64,000 nt of DNA from Inconstantimicrobium porci (GTDB lineage Bacteria > Bacillota > Clostridia > Clostridiales > Clostridiaceae). The translations under genes were made by a program, and so were the position numbers. The stretch is taken from positions 1-64,000 of the forward strand of contig NZ_VULX01000010.1 in NCBI RefSeq assembly GCF_009696465.1, in the 5' to 3' direction. This document shows, one piece after another, positions 60,690 to 64,000 of the stretch. The stretch's first letter is position 1. Every line of letters begins with the position of its first letter. The notes under the pieces were generated by a model. That model was not told where the DNA came from, made no database searches, and saw only the letters and a list, made by a program, of their open reading frames with translations.

Positions 60690-62281
60690 TGAGAACAATA
60701 CTAAGTGTTGCCAAAGCTGATTTTAAAGAAAGAGTAAGAAGCTTTAAATATCTATGTGTTCTTATTTTAATCATGATATTATGCTTTTTATTTATTGCAC
60801 CCAAAAATGCAGAATATATAACAAATTATATGCAGGTGGGAAAGACAATTTACAGAGGAATATATAACTCAGAGTGGATTGGAGCAATGATTGCCCTTGT
60901 GATTTCAGTGTTTTTATCATTGTTTGGCTTTTATCTTGTACGTGGAAATATTGAACATGACAGAATAACTGGTGTTAATGAAATCCTTGGTACAGCATCA
61001 GTTAAAAAGTCTGCATATCTTACAGGCAAGTTTCTTAGCAGCCTTCTAGTTTTAATAACTATAGTATTAAGCTGTGTTATGTCATCTATTCTAGTGCAGA
61101 TTGTAAGAGGTGAATCTTATAAAATAAACTTTATATCAATTATCAAGCCAATATTAGTTATAGTATTTCCTGTTATTTGTGTAACAGCGGCTATGGCTGT
61201 TTTATTTGAATGTATAAGTTTTTTACGAGGAAGTATGGGCAATATAGCTTATTTTCTATGTTATATGGTATCTTATATATTTGGTATGGAAAATCTTGCT
61301 AATAACAAAGAGAATTTATTAAATAAAGATTTCTTTGGCATTGGTATTCTTATAAAAGCCATGATTAATGGCATAAAGTCTATTCATCCATCAATAACAT
61401 CAAATATGATTGAGCTGTTTGGAGATAAGAATAATGCAGAGATAAATTATATTGTATGGCATGGAATGAGCTTTGACATGCAAATCATAAAAATCAGACT
61501 ACTTTATCTAGCAGCAGCAATAGTGATAATAATGATAAGCTGCCTTGTATTTAGAGGATTTTATGAAAAGTCTCATAAAAAGAGCATTATATCTATGGGA
61601 AAGAATAAGAATAAATTAATCAATAATAAGTTTGTGCAAAAGAATAAAGTTAATATATTAGGCAGGTTAAGTGATGCTGACTTTAAGTATAGTGTTCTCT
61701 TAAATATAAGCTGTGAGATAAAGCTGATTCTTAAGAATAGAAGTGTCTTATTAATACTGGCAGTTATCTTTCTGTTTTTCTTAGAGGTTTTACTGCCTGT
61801 TAGTAAAATTGAAAAATACATTCTTCCTATATCATCACTGCTGCCACTAGGCTTTATAGCTGAATCATCAGTTAAGGATAGAAAGAATAATGTGCTACAG
61901 CTTATCAAAAGCTGTGAAAACTACAAGCACTATTGGTTTGTTTCTTTTATTTCAGTTGTAATTGTAGATCTTGTTGTGCAGAGTGGAATACTACTAAAGC
62001 TGCTGCTTGAAGGACAAATCGCTGTATTATGTTCATTTATATCAGGTATTGCAGGTGTTTGTGGACTAGCTTTTCTTCTTGCTGCATTGTTAAGCAATGA
62101 AAGATTGTTTGAAATTATCTATATACTTTTATGGTATTTTGGAGTGATGAACAAAATTGATTATCTTGACTTTACAGGTTTTGCCGCAAAAGGTGATATC
62201 AAAATGCTGATTGTATATATAATTGCAGCTGCAGTTTTTACAATGTTAACAAAAATAATTAGAAAATATAAGGAAGTGTAG
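60689..62281 (+). CDS. ABC transporter permease (large, two-half)
   Basis: A 530-aa membrane protein with about 12 helices in two halves separated by a basic loop (~290-340, KSIISMGKNKNKLINNKFVQ). The first half has a large extracellular loop after helix 1 and VRGNIEHDRITGVNEILGTA; the second ends in ALLSNERLFEIIYILLWYFG. It is coupled to the ATPase by start/stop overlap. The exported substrate is unknown; regulation by a VanRS-like pair suggests peptide or lipid handling. Confidence 0.87.
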   Translation: MRTILSVAKADFKERVRSFKYLCVLILIMILCFLFIAPKNAEYITNYMQVGKTIYRGIYNSEWIGAMIALVISVFLSLFGFYLVRGNIEHDRITGVNEILGTASVKKSAYLTGKFLSSLLVLITIVLSCVMSSILVQIVRGESYKINFISIIKPILVIVFPVICVTAAMAVLFECISFLRGSMGNIAYFLCYMVSYIFGMENLANNKENLLNKDFFGIGILIKAMINGIKSIHPSITSNMIELFGDKNNAEINYIVWHGMSFDMQIIKIRLLYLAAAIVIIMISCLVFRGFYEKSHKKSIISMGKNKNKLINNKFVQKNKVNILGRLSDADFKYSVLLNISCEIKLILKNRSVLLILAVIFLFFLEVLLPVSKIEKYILPISSLLPLGFIAESSVKDRKNNVLQLIKSCENYKHYWFVSFISVVIVDLVVQSGILLKLLLEGQIAVLCSFISGIAGVCGLAFLLAALLSNERLFEIIYILLWYFGVMNKIDYLDFTGFAAKGDIKMLIVYIIAAAVFTMLTKIIRKYKEV

Positions 62282-62283
62282 AT

Positions 62284-62571
62284 ATGGATAGAAACAAATT
62301 TAAACTAGGTATTTATATAAATATGGCGTTAAGCATAATATCATCAGCTGCTATCGTCTTAATATTTTTATCTTCTATGTTGTTTGGAACATACGTAGTA
62401 TCTAGCAAAGTATATTATGCTTTTATAAATTTATATCATAAAAGCAGAATCTTTATGGAGTGTTATATGATAGGCAGTGTAGTTTTGTTCTTCATTATAA
62501 TGTTTGTTATCATGAATTTCAGAATGAATAAATTATTAGACAGAGTGCAATTTAAAGACGATAATTTGTAA
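62284..62571 (+). CDS. Small membrane protein, 95 aa
   Basis: Two hydrophobic helices (NMALSIISSAAIVLIFLSSM and MIGSVVLFFIIMFVIMNF) with a short loop between them, ending in charged residues. It begins two bases after the permease stop, so it is the last gene of the ABC operon and may be an accessory subunit. I do not recognise the family. Confidence 0.7.
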   Translation: MDRNKFKLGIYINMALSIISSAAIVLIFLSSMLFGTYVVSSKVYYAFINLYHKSRIFMECYMIGSVVLFFIIMFVIMNFRMNKLLDRVQFKDDNL

Positions 62572-62612
62572 GAAATTCCATAAATACGAATTTTGTTAAA
62601 AAGGATCTTTAA

Positions 62613-63125
62613 ATGAATCTGAAGGATAATTATATTAAGTCTATTGATGATAATAAAAAAGTAGATGAAATCAATAATAAAATAGCAAGTCTACAAGATA
62701 CTGAATATAGGAATTATGCTAAAAGGATATTTAGCACTAAGTTGACTAATTTACGTTATAATAAAAAATTAGAAGAAGATAAACAGAGGGAAGAGAAGAA
62801 AAAACAAGAAGAGCAAAAGAAATTAGAAGAACAACAAAAAATAGCAGAACAAAAAAGACAGGAGGAGATGCAAAAAGAACAAGAGGCTAAAAAGCAGAAA
62901 GAAGAACAGGTGAAACAGGCTAGCGTTCAAACAAGTACTAACTCAAATTCAAATAATACTAATACTGAAGATAGAAAGGGACGAACTGTTTATGTAGCAT
63001 CCTCAGGTAATGGAGATTGATATCATAGTAGACCTCAATGCGGAAGAATGAAAAATTCTTATGCAATAAGTAAATCCAGAGCAGAGACAAGCGGATATAG
63101 ACCTTGTAAAAAATGTTATAGATAA
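62613..63125 (+). pseudogene. Coiled-coil protein with C-terminal CxxC zinc-type motif, interrupted by in-frame TGA
   Basis: The open part (62613-63020, 135 aa) is a Lys/Glu/Gln-rich coiled coil followed by RKGRTVYVASSGNGD. A TGA at 63018-63020 stops it. The same frame then continues YHSRPQCGRMKNSYAISKSR and SGYRPCKKCYR to a TAA at 63123. This continuation is exactly the end of a common small-protein module (VYV..TG..YH....C ... A...GY.PC..C). So either one nonsense mutation truncates the gene or UGA is read through. Confidence 0.75.
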
Positions 63126-63131
63126 TAGAGT

Positions 63132-63180
63132 AAAACATCCAGTGAAAAGATTATTATCAATTTTTTCACTGGATGTTTTT
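63132..63180 (+). terminator. Strong terminator
   Basis: Stem of about 17 bp (AAAACATCCAGTGAAAA / TTTTCACTGGATGTTTT) followed by T residues. Confidence 0.85.
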
Positions 63181-63203
63181 ATTTAAAGAATTTTTGAGGT
63201 CTA

Positions 63204-63273
63204 GAGTTTTAAGACCTATGTAGAGCCGACTTGGAGCTTGCCGACGGAGGAGTCGGAATAGGTCTTAAAACTC
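63204..63273. repeat. Palindromic element family E, copy 4
   Basis: Perfect 16-bp arms GAGTTTTAAGACCTAT / ATAGGTCTTAAAACTC; the inner part is GTAGAGCCGACTTGGAG ... GGAGGAGTCGGA. It overlaps by one base the stop codon of the minus-strand gene next to it. The arm sequence differs from other copies but is fully paired. Confidence 0.8.
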
Positions 63274-63611
63274 TATCTTCTCTTCTTTTTCTTTTTTTTA
63301 TTTTGTTTCTTGTTAGTTTTCTTTACTGTTGTGTTATTTGCAGTGTTTATTTTAGAGACTTTGACTGCAGTTTTCTTGTTAGTTTCTTCTTTTGACATTA
63401 TCCTTTTGTATTCATTAGGTGAAATAATAACCCAGAATCCTATAAAAGCTATGATGACGAATGCAACTGGACCAACATATTTTGATACTTTGTTTAATAA
63501 AACTTCAGCAACTCCTGCAAGCATTATTATTAAAAAGCCAATTGCGATAACTGCTGCCTTTGGAAGTTTGTTTAGTTTTATTATGAATTTTTCACGTAAA
63601 TTATTTTTCAA
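63273..63611 (-). CDS. Small membrane protein with Lys-rich tail
   Basis: About 112 aa from TTG 63611 (GGAGG nine bases upstream; the frame opens at 63650). Two helices (KAAVIAIGFLIIMLAGVAEV and GPVAFVIIAFIGFWVII) are followed by a Lys/Asn/Thr-rich cytoplasmic tail ending KKQNKKKKKKRR. I do not recognise the family. It converges with the interrupted coiled-coil gene. Confidence 0.65.
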   Translation of the reverse strand: MKNNLREKFIIKLNKLPKAAVIAIGFLIIMLAGVAEVLLNKVSKYVGPVAFVIIAFIGFWVIISPNEYKRIMSKEETNKKTAVKVSKINTANNTTVKKTNKKQNKKKKKKRR

Positions 63612-63798
63612 AATTACACACCTCCGATTATTTAATAAGCCATAGAGCATAGTAAAATTAGTTATTTTGAATTATACATTTCTTGAATTTCACTTTGTAA
63701 TCTAAATTATATATTATTTTTTCTCTTCTATAAATAATTTTATGAAAATAATCAGATACTAATACCTGTAATTATTTTTTATTAAGGAGTGAAAAAAT

Positions 63799-64000
63799 AT
63801 GAAAAAAACGGCAATAGCAGCAATGCTGGCAGCAATGACTATATCACAGTTGGCTCCATCAATGAGCAGGCCGGTTTATGCGATGGAAGATGGTGCACCT
63901 GTAAAAATTGAAGAAAAGAAAGAGCTAAGTAAACAGACAAAAGCAGAGGAGGCTCCAAAGGACAAAAAGACAGATGCAAAAGCTCAACAAGATAAGAAAA
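63799..64000 (+). CDS. Secreted protein, N-terminus only (runs off the window)
   Basis: ATG 63799 with AAGGAGTGAAAAAAT starts a signal peptide (KKTAIAAMLAAMTISQLAPS then VYAMED). After it comes a Lys/Glu/Ala-rich stretch (KKELSKQTKAEEAPKDKKTD) like a cell-wall linker. The frame is still open at the window end, so the functional domain cannot be seen. Confidence 0.8.
   Translation, partial: MKKTAIAAMLAAMTISQLAPSMSRPVYAMEDGAPVKIEEKKELSKQTKAEEAPKDKKTDAKAQQDKK

Noticed and set aside
63018-63020. Selenocysteine codon
   Set aside because: The UGA falls just before the YH motif, not at a known redox position, and no SECIS-like hairpin directly downstream is evident; mutation or readthrough is more likely.

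Overview
The window is AT-rich (roughly 70% or more A+T), with short intergenic gaps, strong GGAGG-type ribosome binding sites and gene families typical of Clostridium sensu stricto. These include a Trp T-box with TrpP, DUF1659/DUF2922 small proteins, a ThrE-type Thr/Ser exporter pair, Hsp20 pairs and a YSIRK-bearing M26 metalloprotease. The centre carries a plasmid-type replication origin and a partition locus, so I read it as part of a large secondary replicon (megaplasmid or chromid). The species and the total replicon size cannot be seen from here.

Layout. 1-5.6 kb: resolvase and IS3 remnants, a DarT/DarG DNA ADP-ribosylation toxin-antitoxin pair, and two unknown genes. 5.7-11.5 kb: a giant surface M26 protease, an AEC transporter and a broken pilus-type sortase. 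11.6-18.3 kb: an S41 protease, an internally deleted IS1182-type element, and a decaying maltodextrin locus (intact GH13 enzyme and LacI regulator, broken malF/malG). 18.3-24.2 kb: a cation/proton antiporter and two Hsp20 chaperones with a CtsR-like operator, then a long non-coding stretch holding broken HAD, CPBP and transposase genes and a perfect parS-type palindrome. 24.3-28.9 kb: an ABC exporter operon, a LysM-type protein and a cation/Ca2+ exchanger.

29-33 kb is the apparent replication origin. It holds two large unassigned Rep-like proteins, eleven 31-bp iterons, a separate array with 21-bp period, and DnaA boxes. 33-40 kb: DUF2922/DUF1659, ThrE-type exporter, T-box-trpP, parA plus a ribbon-helix-helix partner, and a CAP-domain secreted protein. 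40-47 kb: TetR regulator, polysaccharide deacetylase, GH3-family ligase, a graveyard of broken ABC/two-component genes, and a glycerophosphodiester phosphodiesterase. 47.2-55.0 kb: a complete Wadjet-like JetD-JetA-JetB-JetC operon, an SMC-type system known to cleave circular plasmids. 55.3-64 kb: glycosyltransferase, M17 aminopeptidase, a two-component system followed by an ABC transporter, and small secreted or membrane proteins.

Themes. (i) A plasmid-defence operon sits on what looks like a plasmid-type replicon. (ii) There are two different segregation signals: ParA/RHH and a consensus ParB/Spo0J parS. (iii) Intergenic DNA is rich in repeat families: an ~80-bp paired palindromic element (four copies, with paired changes in both stem arms), a ~100-bp inverted-repeat element, ~38-bp purine-rich words, small hairpin cassettes and TAATATTA-like blocks. 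(iv) Many dead genes keep both ends but have lost their middle.
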